Origin: Acutalibacter sp. 1XD8-33
GTDB taxonomy: Bacteria > Bacillota > Clostridia > Oscillospirales > Acutalibacteraceae
Direction: 5' to 3'
DNA length: 64,000 nt
NCBI RefSeq assembly: GCF_003612555.1
Contig: NZ_RAZF01000011.1
Coordinates: forward strand, 1-64,000
A program made the position numbers and the translations under genes. Below are positions 8,218 through 16,645 of the stretch, one piece after another (the first letter of the stretch is position 1; the number at the start of each line of letters is the position of its first letter). The notes below the pieces were generated by a model. That model saw nothing but the letters and a program-made list of their open reading frames with translations, ran no database searches and was not told where the DNA came from.

Positions 8218-9594
8218 TTATTCCGCCGTCAGCATCCGGTACATAGACTCCAGGCAAATCTGGGCATGGAGCTTGAACCGGCGCAGATCAATCTGCTCGT
8301 TCACATCGTGGGCGTTGCTGGGCTCGTCATCGTGAAAGCCGGGCCCAAAGGCAACTCCCTTTCCAAACATCTGCCGGGCATAGGTGCCGCCGCCCATGGA
8401 GAAAATGTCGCATTCCTCCCCGGCTATATCCTGATAGGCCCCAGAGAGCAGAGTCACCAGAGGGCTCTCCTTGGGCAGATACAAGGGCTTTGCATCAGAA
8501 AGAAGGGTGTATGCCAGCCCGGCCTCCTTCGCGGCCTTTTGGATGGTTTCAGATACCCACGCGCCATCCTTGGTGGCCGGATAGCGGATGTCCACCGTTA
8601 GACTGCACCCCTGGGAATTGGCGCTGAGCAGACCCAGATTGAAGGTCAAGGCCCCGCTGGGTTCGTCAGAAATGTTCACCCCCAGTTTTTCCCCGGTGGT
8701 GCACAGCCCGATCTTCTCATGGATAAATCCAAAGAATTTGCCCAGACGCTCTTTCCCGAACACCTCCGCCAAGAGCTCCACCGTATGCGTGGCGGCGTTC
8801 TGGCCATTTTCCGGCCCGGCGGCATGGGCAGCCTTGCCCTTTGCCAGCAGCCTTGCCCCATCCTCTGTGCGGGTGATTTCAAAGCTCGCCGCCCGGCCTC
8901 CCGCGGCCTGGGTCAGCCGCTCAAATTCATCGGCGGTGCAGACAATCTGGCACTCCGCCTTGGCCGGCACCGCGTTGACAACCGTACCGGCGGAAAAGCT
9001 CTTGATCAGCGGGGAATCATTTTCCGCCTTGATATTCAGGTCGATAATTCCCTTTTCACAGTGGCAGATTCCATAGCCGGAATCCGGGGTAAATCCCATA
9101 TCCGGATGCTGCTCCTTGGAGAAGTAGTAGGGCATATCCGCCATGCCGATCTCCTCCGCCGAGCCGAACACCACCCGCAGCTTCCGGTTGCCCTTGACCC
9201 CGGCGTCCTTTAAAGCCCGCAGGCAATGAAGCGCTACCACAGCCGCACCCTTATCGTCAGAAACACCCCGGCCAATCGCTTTGCCGTTCTTGACCACCAT
9301 GGTGAAGGGATCCGTGTCCCAGCCCTCCCCGGCAGGCACCACGTCCAGGTGGGCCATAACCACGGCATTGCCCTCGCCCAGGCCATATTCCGCATGGGCC
9401 GCGTAATAGTCCACGTTTTTTGCCTCCAGGCCATAGCCTTTCGCCATCTCGACCACCGTATCTATGGCCCGGGCGCACTGGTCCCCGAAGGGATGTTCTC
9501 CCTCAGAAGGCACCGCCACAGAGGGAATCGCCACCAGCTTACCCAGGTCGCTTACAATGTCATCCCAATACTCCAGAATCTTTTCTCCAAACAT
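8218..9594 (-). CDS. pepV: Dipeptidase, M20 family (PepV/Sapep type)
   Basis: The 458-residue cytosolic zinc metallopeptidase probably cleaves dipeptides. The M20 signature residues are in order: HLDVVPAG (His82, Asp84), GRGVSDDKGA (Asp113/Asp114) and GSAEEIGM (Glu147/Glu148), with a lid domain between about 185 and 330. Length and motifs fit PepV/Sapep rather than the shorter DapE or ArgE groups. AAGGA precedes the ATG and a good promoter lies upstream, so it appears to be transcribed alone, divergently from spmA. Substrate range is unknown. Confidence 0.9.
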   Translation of the reverse strand: MFGEKILEYWDDIVSDLGKLVAIPSVAVPSEGEHPFGDQCARAIDTVVEMAKGYGLEAKNVDYYAAHAEYGLGEGNAVVMAHLDVVPAGEGWDTDPFTMVVKNGKAIGRGVSDDKGAAVVALHCLRALKDAGVKGNRKLRVVFGSAEEIGMADMPYYFSKEQHPDMGFTPDSGYGICHCEKGIIDLNIKAENDSPLIKSFSAGTVVNAVPAKAECQIVCTADEFERLTQAAGGRAASFEITRTEDGARLLAKGKAAHAAGPENGQNAATHTVELLAEVFGKERLGKFFGFIHEKIGLCTTGEKLGVNISDEPSGALTFNLGLLSANSQGCSLTVDIRYPATKDGAWVSETIQKAAKEAGLAYTLLSDAKPLYLPKESPLVTLLSGAYQDIAGEECDIFSMGGGTYARQMFGKGVAFGPGFHDDEPSNAHDVNEQIDLRRFKLHAQICLESMYRMLTAE

Positions 9595-9633
9595 ATCTTC
9601 ATGTCCTTTCTGATGTTAAAACCGTTCTTACAT

Positions 9634-9662
9634 AAGATAGTCCTTTTTTGCCGCAAAGTCAA
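9634..9662 (-). promoter_or_regulatory. Promoter of the dipeptidase gene
   Basis: On the minus strand, TTGACT (9657-9662) and TATCTT (9634-9639) are 17 bases apart and lie about 40 bases before the dipeptidase ATG. Confidence 0.6.
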
Positions 9663-9689
9663 TACCCATTTCAAAAAGGAAGGATCCCC

Positions 9690-10295
9690 ATGATCAATCT
9701 CATCTGGTTCGGCATGATCGTCCTCAGCATACTCTGTGCCGCCATAAACGGCCGTCTGGGGGAACTCTCCTCCGCAGTGATGGAGGGCGCTTCCAGCGCG
9801 GTAGAGCTCTCCCTGTCCCTGCTGGGCAGCATGTGCGCCTGGCTGGGATTCCTGAAAATCGCCGAGCGCGGCGGGCTCACCCGAGTGCTGGCCACAGGGT
9901 TCTCCCCCATCATCGACCGGCTTTTCCCCGACTACCGGGAAGATCTGGAGCTGAAGGGCAAAATCTGTATGAATCTTTCCGCCAACCTGCTGGGCCTGGG
10001 CAACGCCGCCACGCCCTTGGGCCTTTCCGCCATTCAGGCCATGGCGGAAAAATCTCCCGGCGCTCTGCCCACCCGGGGAATGATCCTCTTTGTCGTAATC
10101 AACACCGCCTCTTTACAGATTCTGCCCATCAACATGGCTGCCATGCGGGCGGCTCAGGGCAGCACAACGCCCTTTGGGATTCTGCCGGAAATCTGGGTCA
10201 CCTCCCTGTGCTCTCTGGCAGCCGCGGTCCTGTGCTGCAAGCTGGCGGAACGGCGGGAATCCCTGGGGCAGGAGGAGCGGCTATGGAACAGATAG
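9690..10295 (+). CDS. spmA: Spore maturation protein A
   Basis: This 201-residue integral membrane protein of the nucleoside recognition (Gate) family is the SpmA partner of SpmB and is needed for full dehydration of the spore core. Features visible are an N-terminal membrane helix (MINLIWFGMIVLSI), the conserved stretch NLLGLGNAATPLGL and later hydrophobic helices. The start is chosen at MINLIW because AAGGAAGG lies eight bases upstream; an ATG 42 bases earlier has no such site. The stop overlaps spmB by 13 bases, which suggests coupled translation. It implies that the organism makes endospores. Confidence 0.93.
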   Translation: MINLIWFGMIVLSILCAAINGRLGELSSAVMEGASSAVELSLSLLGSMCAWLGFLKIAERGGLTRVLATGFSPIIDRLFPDYREDLELKGKICMNLSANLLGLGNAATPLGLSAIQAMAEKSPGALPTRGMILFVVINTASLQILPINMAAMRAAQGSTTPFGILPEIWVTSLCSLAAAVLCCKLAERRESLGQEERLWNR

Positions 10296-10804
10296 GGGCG
10301 GCTGCTCTTCCGGTAATCATCGGCGTGATCCTGCTTTTCGGCTTTTTTCGCGGCGTGGATGTGTTCGACGCCTTCCTCTCCGGGGCCAAAGAGGGCATTC
10401 ACACCTCTCTGGGCATTCTGCCCACTCTTATCGGCCTAATCGTGGCGGTAAACATGGTCCGGGCTTCTGGCCTGCTGGACGCTGTCTGCGCCGTGACGGC
10501 TCCCCTGGCCCAGCAGGTGGGAATTTCTCCAGAGATTATCCCTCTCGCCCTGCTGCGCCCCATTTCCGGCAGCGGAGCCTCGGCCTATACCCTATCTCTG
10601 CTGGAACAATTTGGCCCGGATAGCGAAACCGGAAAGATCGCCTCTGTGCTGGCCTCCTCCACGGAAACCACCTTTTATGCCATCACCGTCTACTTTGGCG
10701 CCTGTCAATGCAAAAAGCTCCGCTACACCCTGCCCGCCGCCCTGCTGGGGGATATGGCGGCGGTGGTGTTGTCTGTGGCCACCGTGAAATGGTTCGGAAT
10801 ATAG
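10283..10804 (+). CDS. spmB: Spore maturation protein B
   Basis: This 173-residue membrane protein of the Gate family pairs with SpmA in spore core dehydration. It contains conserved segments LRPISGSGA and STETTFYAITVYFGA, typical of SpmB, and several hydrophobic helices. It begins at the ATG inside the end of spmA (MEQIGAAAL), with GGAGGAG upstream. A longer reading in the same frame exists but merely runs antiparallel in frame usage through spmA and is not supported. Length is close to B. subtilis SpmB (about 178). Confidence 0.93.
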   Translation: MEQIGAAALPVIIGVILLFGFFRGVDVFDAFLSGAKEGIHTSLGILPTLIGLIVAVNMVRASGLLDAVCAVTAPLAQQVGISPEIIPLALLRPISGSGASAYTLSLLEQFGPDSETGKIASVLASSTETTFYAITVYFGACQCKKLRYTLPAALLGDMAAVVLSVATVKWFGI

Positions 10805-10859
10805 AGTTCGTTTCAGGCGCTGGCAGAGCAAACCGGCGCTTTCCGCCGCGCCCGCTCTT

Positions 10860-10888
10860 TTGACAATCTCCGCCATTTGTGTTATGAT
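10860..10888 (+). promoter_or_regulatory. Promoter of the SLOG-family gene
   Basis: TTGACA (10860-10865) and TATGAT (10883-10888) are separated by 17 bases, about 28 bases upstream of the ATG. Confidence 0.7.
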
Positions 10889-10915
10889 AATCTCAACCAT
10901 ACAATGGAGGTTCTC

Positions 10916-11443
10916 ATGGGCGTACAGATTATCCGGGAAAAAACCTGCTGCTTTACCGGCCACCGGCATCTGGCAGAGCGGGACAGCCTTTGGATCCGCC
11001 GGCGGATCCGCGAGGAAGCCGCAAAGCTGTGGAGGGAACAGGGCGTGGATACCTTTTTAGCGGGGGGCGCACTGGGGTTTGATACTATGGCGGCTCAAGA
11101 GGTTCTGCACCTAAAAGAGGATCTGGAGCCCCGCCTCAAATTGATTTTAGTGCTGCCCTTTCCCGGCCAGGAGAGCCGGTGGACGCAAAAGCAGCAGCTC
11201 CTCTATCGCGCGTTGCTGAGCCAGGCCGACGAGTCCTTTTATACCGGTGACTTTTTCAGCCGGGAAAGCCTCTTGCTGCGAGATCGCTATCTGGTGGAGC
11301 ACAGCGCCCACTGCCTCTGTTATCTGGACCAGCGCCGGCGAAACGGCGGCACCTCCTACACCGTGCGGTATGCTTTGGCCAATGGCCTGAACATCGTCAA
11401 CCTGGCCCCCGCGCCTCCGGATGCCCAGGATCCTTTCCTATAG
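10916..11443 (+). CDS. SLOG-family protein (DUF1273-like)
   Basis: The 175-residue protein has the CFTGHR opening motif (residues 11-16) and the FLAGGALGFDTMAAQ nucleotide-binding loop of SLOG/DUF1273 Rossmann-like proteins, related to YpsA. These proteins are thought to bind nucleotide-type ligands, but the function of this branch is not established. A GGAGG five bases before 10916 picks this ATG over two upstream alternatives. It has its own promoter and lies next to the mobile-element scar at 11.4-12.1 kb; it ends just before the decayed small ORFs. No partner gene suggests a role in defence. Confidence 0.8.
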   Translation: MGVQIIREKTCCFTGHRHLAERDSLWIRRRIREEAAKLWREQGVDTFLAGGALGFDTMAAQEVLHLKEDLEPRLKLILVLPFPGQESRWTQKQQLLYRALLSQADESFYTGDFFSRESLLLRDRYLVEHSAHCLCYLDQRRRNGGTSYTVRYALANGLNIVNLAPAPPDAQDPFL

Positions 11444-11665
11444 GCAAAGCCTTCAAAGGCATCGGAATTTTTGTGTCCTGCGTCCTCTGGTACAGTTACA
11501 TAGCCGCCTTTGACAATCTGCGCTTGCGGGATCCCGGTTTCAACGCACTTCGCTTTGAACTGTTCCGCCATGTCCTTGGGAATTCGAACGATGATGGAAC
11601 CGTAAACTTTTTTTATAGCGGTTCTTCACAGCGGATGAGGTTGTTGTTTTCCTTTTTGGCTCCAT
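11430..11665 (-). pseudogene. Frameshifted small mobile-element protein (IPQAQIVK type)
   Basis: An ATG at 11665 with AGGTGGAG upstream opens MEPKRKTTTSSAVKNRYKK. At the seven-A run (11608-11614) the sensible reading changes frame to VYGSIIVRIPKDMAEQFKAK and then GIPQAQIVK. Restoring one base joins the halves into a short basic protein of the kind found on integrative elements, probably DNA binding. After QIVK the normal ending is lost, so the 3' end is also disrupted. The left boundary is approximate. Function is unknown; the reading rests on frame continuity across the homopolymer. Confidence 0.5.
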
Positions 11666-11669
11666 ATCT

Positions 11670-11850
11670 CCACCTCAAAATATTTCCTTTGGCAATATGG
11701 CAATATATTTTTTTAGGCTATCTTCATTTTCACAAATATCTTTTGAGATTTTGTATTCGACGGACAAACTGCCAATTTTGTGTGAAACGATCCAGCATTC
11801 TCGCTGCTCTCTAATCGTGTATTCTGTAACTTCCTTTTGAGATAGTCATA
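11670..11850 (-). pseudogene. Frameshifted small ORF upstream of the IPQAQIVK remnant
   Basis: An ATG at about 11849 with AAAGGA upstream reads MTISK. After one extra base in AAAAGGAAG the frame continues as EVTEYTIREQRECWIVSHKI, then GSLSVEYKISKD and ICENEDSLKKY, and stops (TGA) just before the Shine-Dalgarno of the next remnant. The two small ORFs would form a tight operon if both frameshifts were repaired. They look like accessory genes of a lost integrative element. No family can be named with confidence. Confidence 0.45.
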
Positions 11851-12007
11851 ATTTAAGTCCTTTCTGTCTGCATTATTGATTTATTTTGCAGGCGCCTTAT
11901 AGTATAATAGGACTTACGGGAGGGGTGGTTTCCCGCCCGTGCCGGGGGAGCCGAAAAAGCCAGATTTTATGCGGGATTCTGTAAAACCAGGGTGTGTTTT
12001 GATTCCT

Positions 12008-12052
12008 CTCGTAATGATGAGGTGGTCGGTTCGATTCCGACATCCATCTCCA
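12008..12052 (+). tRNA. 3' fragment of tRNA-Thr(CGU), probable attachment-site scar
   Basis: The piece contains an anticodon loop CTCGTAA, the 3' anticodon strand TGATG, a variable loop, a perfect T arm (GTCGG-TTCGATT-CCGAC) and an acceptor strand with encoded CCA. The 5' half is absent: the bases before the loop (TTCCT) cannot pair with TGATG, and no D arm or GATGGAT acceptor strand is found. A tRNA cut at the anticodon loop is the usual signature of an att site used by tyrosine integrases, which fits the decayed ORFs just upstream. It should not be functional. Confidence 0.6.
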
Positions 12053-12072
12053 GAAAATATTGGCTTGCGCCA

Positions 12073-12120
12073 AAGAGGAGCGCCGAGGAACATGGGGGTT
12101 TTAGGCGTTTCTCTTTTTTG
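12073..12120 (+). terminator. Terminator-like hairpin after the tRNA fragment
   Basis: AGAGGAGCGCC and GGCGTTTCTCT pair imperfectly and are followed by six T residues; this may be the old tRNA terminator. Confidence 0.5.
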
Positions 12121-12203
12121 ATCTGCGTTCTGCATTGCCGCGGCGATTGTATGGGCCTTTCCGGCAGAGCGCGGCAGAAGAAAAAAGGAATAAATGCAAA
12201 AAC

Positions 12204-12229
12204 TCCCGGGCGCTGTCCGGGAATTTTTT
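12204..12229 (+). terminator. Small intrinsic terminator upstream of rex
   Basis: TCCCGG-GCGCTGT-CCGGGA is followed by ATTTTTT. Confidence 0.6.
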
Positions 12230-12274
12230 GTGGGAGCTTCCCTGGTGGAAAGTACACAAATAGTCAAGAAATTG

Positions 12275-12300
12275 TTATCGATATTTATTTATCGATATTT
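12275..12300 (+). promoter_or_regulatory. Tandem TTATCGATATTT repeats before rex
   Basis: Two copies of TTATCGATATTT (12275-12286 and 12289-12300) start 14 bases apart, each with a TATCGATA palindrome, in an A/T-rich stretch unlike the surroundings. They lie just upstream of the rex promoter and may bind a regulator. They do not match the usual Rex box (TTGTTAA-N4-TTAACAA) except for TTGTTA at 12272-12277. Confidence 0.4.
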
Positions 12301-12331
12301 TGATTTTTTTCTTTTCTTTTTCTGAAGAATG

Positions 12332-12340
12332 TGCTATATT
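12332..12340 (+). promoter_or_regulatory. Extended -10 promoter of rex
   Basis: TGCTATATT is an extended -10 element (TGn plus TATATT at 12335-12340) about 50 bases before the rex ATG; no clear -35 is seen. Confidence 0.5.
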
Positions 12341-12390
12341 ATAAATAGTAGAAGAATCGATCCAGGAAACAGGGAAGAGAGGTGATAAAA

Positions 12391-13029
12391 ATGCCGGACC
12401 GGTGTGTTTCAAAGCAGGCCTTGCAGCGTTTGCCGGCCTATCTGAACTTTCTGCGGAATTCCGGGGAGCAGGCGGGCAAATATGTTTCCGCCACGGCCAT
12501 TGCAGAGGCTTTGGGCATCAACGATGTGGTGGTGCGCAAGGATCTGGCTTCGGTGAGCAGCCGGGGCAGGCCAAAGGTGGGCTATGTCCGCCTGGAGCTG
12601 ATTCGGGAGTTGGAGTGCTTTTTAGGTTACGACAACACCCAAGACGCCATTTTGGTGGGGGCGGGCAAGCTGGGGCAGGCGCTGCTTTCCTACAGCGGTT
12701 TTCCCCAATATGGGCTGAACATTTTGGCCGGATTCGATTCCGACCCCGCCCTTGTGGAGACAGAGGTGGCCGGAAAACGGATCTTGCCCATGGAAAAGCT
12801 CCCGGGGCTGTGCCGCAGAGTGGGCGTACACATCGGGATCATTACGGTGCCGGGGGAACATGCCCAAAAGGTGTGCGACCAGCTGATAGACAGCGGCATT
12901 TTGGCGGTTTGGAACTTTGCCAATGCCCATTTGAACGTACCGGAAGGCATCCTGGTGCAGAACGAAAACATGGCGGTTTCACTGGCATTGCTTTCTAACC
13001 ACCTGAAAGAACGATTCAGCACAAAATAA
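12391..13029 (+). CDS. rex: Redox-sensing transcriptional repressor Rex
   Basis: The 212-residue protein is Rex, a dimeric repressor that leaves DNA when NADH rises relative to NAD+. An N-terminal winged helix-turn-helix (about residues 10-75, with INDVVVRKDLA) is followed by a Rossmann NADH domain (ILVGAGKLGQALL near residue 90). The ATG at 12391 is preceded by AGAGAGGTGAT; a GTG nine bases upstream sits inside that site and is less likely. It is the first gene of an apparent rex-adhE-kinase operon. Since adhE is a classical Rex target in clostridia, control of its own operon is likely, though no perfect operator is visible. Confidence 0.94.
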   Translation: MPDRCVSKQALQRLPAYLNFLRNSGEQAGKYVSATAIAEALGINDVVVRKDLASVSSRGRPKVGYVRLELIRELECFLGYDNTQDAILVGAGKLGQALLSYSGFPQYGLNILAGFDSDPALVETEVAGKRILPMEKLPGLCRRVGVHIGIITVPGEHAQKVCDQLIDSGILAVWNFANAHLNVPEGILVQNENMAVSLALLSNHLKERFSTK

Positions 13030-13051
13030 ACAGCAAAGGATGGGCAATTTC

Positions 13052-15652
13052 ATGGAGACAAATTTTGAAATCGTGGAAAACGTGGAAACCTTTGAAAAAA
13101 TGCTGGCCCGGGTGCGCGAGGCGCAGAAAAAGTACGCCACCTATACCCAGCAGCAGGTGGACGAGATTTTCCGCGCCGCGGCCATGGCCGCCAACCTGCA
13201 GCGGATTCCGCTGGCAAAAATGGCTGTGGAAGAGACGGGCATGGGCGTAGTGGAGGATAAGGTGATCAAAAACCACTATGCCGCCGAGTATATCTACAAC
13301 ACCTATAAGAACACCAAGACCTGCGGTGTGATTGAGGAGGACAAGGCCTTCGGCATCCGGAAAATCGCCGAGCCCATTGGCGTGATCGCCGCCGTCATCC
13401 CCACCACCAACCCCACCTCTACCGCTATCTTTAAGACCTTGCTGGCTCTGAAATCCCGCAACGGCATTATTATCAGCCCCCACCCCCGGGCCAAGAAGTG
13501 CACCATTGCCGCCGCCAAGGTGGTTCTGGAAGCAGCTGTCAAGGCAGGCGCTCCCGAGGGCCTCTTCGGCTGGATCGACGCTCCCTCTTTGGAGCTGACC
13601 AATCTGGTTATGGCTGAGGCCGACATCATTCTAGCCACCGGCGGCCCCGGCATGGTGAAGTCCGCCTACTCCTCCGGCACTCCGGCTCTGGGCGTGGGCG
13701 CGGGCAATGTGCCCGCCATCATCGACGACACTGCCGACCCCATTCTGGCTGTGAACTCCATTATTCACTCCAAGACCTTTGACAACGGCATGATCTGCGC
13801 CTCCGAACAGTCCGTGATCACCCTGGAGCCCCTCTATGAGCAGGTAAAAGCCGAGTTCGTTAAGCGCGGCTGCCATATCCTCTCCAAGTCCGAGCTGAAC
13901 AAGGTGCGCAAGGCTATCATCATCAACGGCGCCCTGAACGCCAAGATCGTGGGCCAGTCCGCCTTCAAGATCGCCCAGCTGGCCGGCGTCACCGTGCCCG
14001 AGACCACCAAGATTCTCATCGGCGAGGTGGAGAGCGTGGACATCTCCGAGGAGTTTGCCCACGAGAAGCTGTCTCCCGTGCTGGCCATGTACAAGGCCGT
14101 CAGCTTCGAGGACGCCATCCAGAAGGCCGAGCGCCTCATCGAGGACGGCGGCTACGGCCACACCGCCTCCCTGTACATTGACGTGACCCAGAAGGAGAAG
14201 CTGGCCGCTCATCAGGCAGCCATGAAAACCTGCCGTATCGTGGTGAACACCCCGTCCTCCTTCGGCGGCATCGGCGACCTGTACAACTTCAAGCTGGCCC
14301 CGTCCCTGACCCTGGGCTGCGGCTCCTGGGGCGGTAACTCCGTTTCCGAGAACGTGGGCGTCAAGCACCTGATCAATATCAAGACCGTGGCCGAGAGGAG
14401 AGAGAATATGCTGTGGTTCCGCACGCCTGAGAAGGTGTTCTTCAAGAAGGGCTGCATGCCCGTGGCTCTGGAAGAGCTGAAAACCGAGTATGAGAGGAAG
14501 AAAGCCTTCATCGTTACCGACAGCTTCCTGTATCAGAACGGCTACACCAAGCCCCTCACCGACAAGCTGGACGAACTGGGCATCCAGTACGCGGTTTTTG
14601 CCGACGTTGCCCCGGACCCCACCCTGGCCTGCGCTCTGGAGGGTGTAAAGCAGATCCGCTCCTTCCAGCCCGACGCCATTATCGCCCTGGGCGGCGGCTC
14701 CCCCATGGACGCTGCCAAGATCATGTGGGTGCTCTATGAGCATCCGGACGCGGACTTCCAGGCCATGAGCATGGACTTTATGGACATCCGCAAGCGCATC
14801 TACCGCTTCCCCAAGATGGGCCAGAAGGCCATGATGGTGGCCATCCCCACCTCCTCCGGCACCGGCTCCGAGGTTACCCCCTTCGCCATCATCACCGACG
14901 AGAAAACCGGCACCAAGTGGCCCCTGGCAGACTATGAGCTGCTGCCCACCATGGCCATTGTGGACGTGGACAACATGATGAACCAGCCCAAGGGCCTGAC
15001 CAGCGCCTCCGGCATTGACGCCATGACCCACGCCATCGAGGCCTATGTATCCATTATGGCTTCTCAGTTCACCGACGGCCTGGCTCTGCAGGCTATCAAA
15101 GCGGTATTCCAGTATCTGCCCTCCGCCTATGAGAATGGCGCCAATGACCCCATTGCCCGTGAAAAAATGGCAGAGGCCAGCTGCATCGCCGGTATGGCTT
15201 TTGCCAACGCTTTCCTGGGTCTGAACCACTCTATGGCCCACAAGCTGGGCGCCTACCATCACCTGCCCCACGGCATTGCCAACGCGGTGATCCTCACCGA
15301 TGTGATCCGCTATAACGCCGCCGAGGTTCCCACCAAGATGGGCACCTTCTCTCAGTATCAGTATCCCCACGCCAAGGCCCGCTACGCGGAGATTGCCAAG
15401 GCCTGCGGCCTGCCCGGCAGCAATGACGACGAGCTGCTGGAGAGCCTGATTAAGGCTCTGGAAGAGCTGAAGGATAAGATCGGCATCAAGAAAACCATCA
15501 AGGATTATGGCGTAACCGAAGAGGCTTTCCAGGCCACGCTGGACGAGATGGTGGAGAACGCCTTTAACGACCAGTGCACAGGCGCCAACCCCCGTTACCC
15601 GCTGATGAGCGAGATCAAAGAAATCTACCTCAAGTGCTACAACGGCAAATAA
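13052..15652 (+). CDS. adhE: Bifunctional acetaldehyde-CoA/alcohol dehydrogenase
   Basis: AdhE reduces acetyl-CoA to acetaldehyde and then to ethanol, using two NADH. The 866-residue protein has an N-terminal CoA-acylating aldehyde dehydrogenase half (catalytic Cys249 in GMICASEQ) and a C-terminal iron-dependent alcohol dehydrogenase half (GGGSPMDAAK, then metal ligands in GLNHSMAHKLGAYHHLPHG). Length is normal and such proteins form spirosome filaments. AAAGGA lies 11 bases before this ATG; an ATG at 13040 overlaps that site. It follows rex by 22 bases, so NADH level probably controls ethanol production through Rex. Confidence 0.96.
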   Translation: METNFEIVENVETFEKMLARVREAQKKYATYTQQQVDEIFRAAAMAANLQRIPLAKMAVEETGMGVVEDKVIKNHYAAEYIYNTYKNTKTCGVIEEDKAFGIRKIAEPIGVIAAVIPTTNPTSTAIFKTLLALKSRNGIIISPHPRAKKCTIAAAKVVLEAAVKAGAPEGLFGWIDAPSLELTNLVMAEADIILATGGPGMVKSAYSSGTPALGVGAGNVPAIIDDTADPILAVNSIIHSKTFDNGMICASEQSVITLEPLYEQVKAEFVKRGCHILSKSELNKVRKAIIINGALNAKIVGQSAFKIAQLAGVTVPETTKILIGEVESVDISEEFAHEKLSPVLAMYKAVSFEDAIQKAERLIEDGGYGHTASLYIDVTQKEKLAAHQAAMKTCRIVVNTPSSFGGIGDLYNFKLAPSLTLGCGSWGGNSVSENVGVKHLINIKTVAERRENMLWFRTPEKVFFKKGCMPVALEELKTEYERKKAFIVTDSFLYQNGYTKPLTDKLDELGIQYAVFADVAPDPTLACALEGVKQIRSFQPDAIIALGGGSPMDAAKIMWVLYEHPDADFQAMSMDFMDIRKRIYRFPKMGQKAMMVAIPTSSGTGSEVTPFAIITDEKTGTKWPLADYELLPTMAIVDVDNMMNQPKGLTSASGIDAMTHAIEAYVSIMASQFTDGLALQAIKAVFQYLPSAYENGANDPIAREKMAEASCIAGMAFANAFLGLNHSMAHKLGAYHHLPHGIANAVILTDVIRYNAAEVPTKMGTFSQYQYPHAKARYAEIAKACGLPGSNDDELLESLIKALEELKDKIGIKKTIKDYGVTEEAFQATLDEMVENAFNDQCTGANPRYPLMSEIKEIYLKCYNGK

Positions 15653-15670
15653 GAAGGAGGAGTATCAGTT

Positions 15671-16426
15671 ATGAATCTGGAAAATGCAAGAGTAATCGCG
15701 GCGCGCACCTCCAAGACCCTTTACAGGGAAAATGACAAGGTGATTAAGGTTTTTGACGAGGACTACTCCAAGGCGGACATCCTCAACGAGGCGCTGAACA
15801 TTGCCCGGGTGGAAGAGACGGGCGTACCCATGCCCCGGGTGCAGGGCGTTGAGATGGTAGAGGGCAAGTGGGCCATTGTCACCGATTATATTGAGGGCAA
15901 GACCATGGACCGGCTGATGAAGGAGAATCCGGAGAAGAAGCAGGAGTATCTGGAGCGTCTAGTGGACATTCAGCTGGAGATCCACAAGCACACCGCCCCC
16001 ATGCTCACTCTGCTTCAGGACAAAATGCGCCGGAAGATCAGCCAGACCGGCCTGGATGCCACCACTCGCTATGAGCTGGACGCCCGTCTGGACAGCCTGC
16101 CCAAGCACCGCAAGCTGTGCCATGGAGACTTTAACCCCTCTAACGTGATTATCAAGCCCGACGGCGGCTACGCTGTGCTGGACTGGGCCCATGCCACCCA
16201 GGGCAATGCCAGCGCCGACGCGGCCCGGACCTATCTGCTGTTCTGGCTTCAGGGCGACATGGACGGCGCGGAGCAGTATCTGGACATCTTCTGCAAGAAG
16301 TCCGACACCGCCAAGCAGTATGTGCAGAAGTGGCTGCCCATTGTGGCCGCCAGCCAGTCTGTGAAAGGCAAGCCCGAGGAGAAGGAATTCCTCATGGGCT
16401 GGGTAAACGTGGTCGAGTACGAATAA
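15671..16426 (+). CDS. Aminoglycoside phosphotransferase-fold kinase
   Basis: The 251-residue protein belongs to the APH/choline kinase fold group, probably the TIGR02172-like branch. The catalytic loop HGDFNPSN starts at residue 151, followed by the metal-binding VLDWAHAT segment near 169-176; the N-terminal lobe includes a nucleotide-binding lysine region. The substrate is unknown, and antibiotic phosphorylation should not be assumed. AAGGAGGAG precedes the start, 18 bases after adhE, and a terminator follows, so it is the last gene of the rex-adhE transcript. A link with redox or fermentation control is inferred from position only. Confidence 0.8.
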   Translation: MNLENARVIAARTSKTLYRENDKVIKVFDEDYSKADILNEALNIARVEETGVPMPRVQGVEMVEGKWAIVTDYIEGKTMDRLMKENPEKKQEYLERLVDIQLEIHKHTAPMLTLLQDKMRRKISQTGLDATTRYELDARLDSLPKHRKLCHGDFNPSNVIIKPDGGYAVLDWAHATQGNASADAARTYLLFWLQGDMDGAEQYLDIFCKKSDTAKQYVQKWLPIVAASQSVKGKPEEKEFLMGWVNVVEYE

Positions 16427-16474
16427 GCGCGGCCCGCAAGCTCTGCCCTGACGAAATAGAAACATAAACCTGAG

Positions 16475-16506
16475 AAGAAGGGGGCTCGAAAGGGCCTCCT
16501 TTTTCT
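16475..16506 (+). terminator. Terminator of the rex-adhE-kinase operon
   Basis: AAGGGGGC and GCCTCCTT flank a small loop and are followed by TTTTTCT. Confidence 0.65.
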
Positions 16507-16645
16507 ACAATAGTCCCGGCGTAATCGATGGCATGAGGCGGAGAGCACGGCCAGGGGCGGGCGGATCTGCCAAATTCCGGCTCCCTGACAGGGCGTGGGG
16601 CCAGTGATTGAGAAGCGGGCTTTTGGCAGGGACGGAAACCAAAGA

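Noticed and set aside
11914-12267. Minus-strand ORF with GDGCRNRTDHLIITRG / VGIEPTTSSLRE
   Set aside because: This is the antisense reading of a tRNA T arm and anticodon arm, a known source of false proteins.
12272-12300. Canonical Rex operator
   Set aside because: Only one half (TTGTTA) is present; the expected TTAACAA half at the right spacing is missing, so it is listed only as an unassigned tandem repeat.
13631-15370. 579-codon ORF antisense to adhE, and similar long shadows of ilvB, ilvC, yicI and proS
   Set aside because: Composition is biased toward His, Gly, Val and Ala as expected for the reverse of high-GC genes; the sense genes are unambiguous.
15671-16426. Aminoglycoside resistance gene
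   Set aside because: The kinase fold is present, but the gene is in the rex-adhE operon and lacks close resemblance to known resistance enzymes; the fold alone does not support a resistance call.
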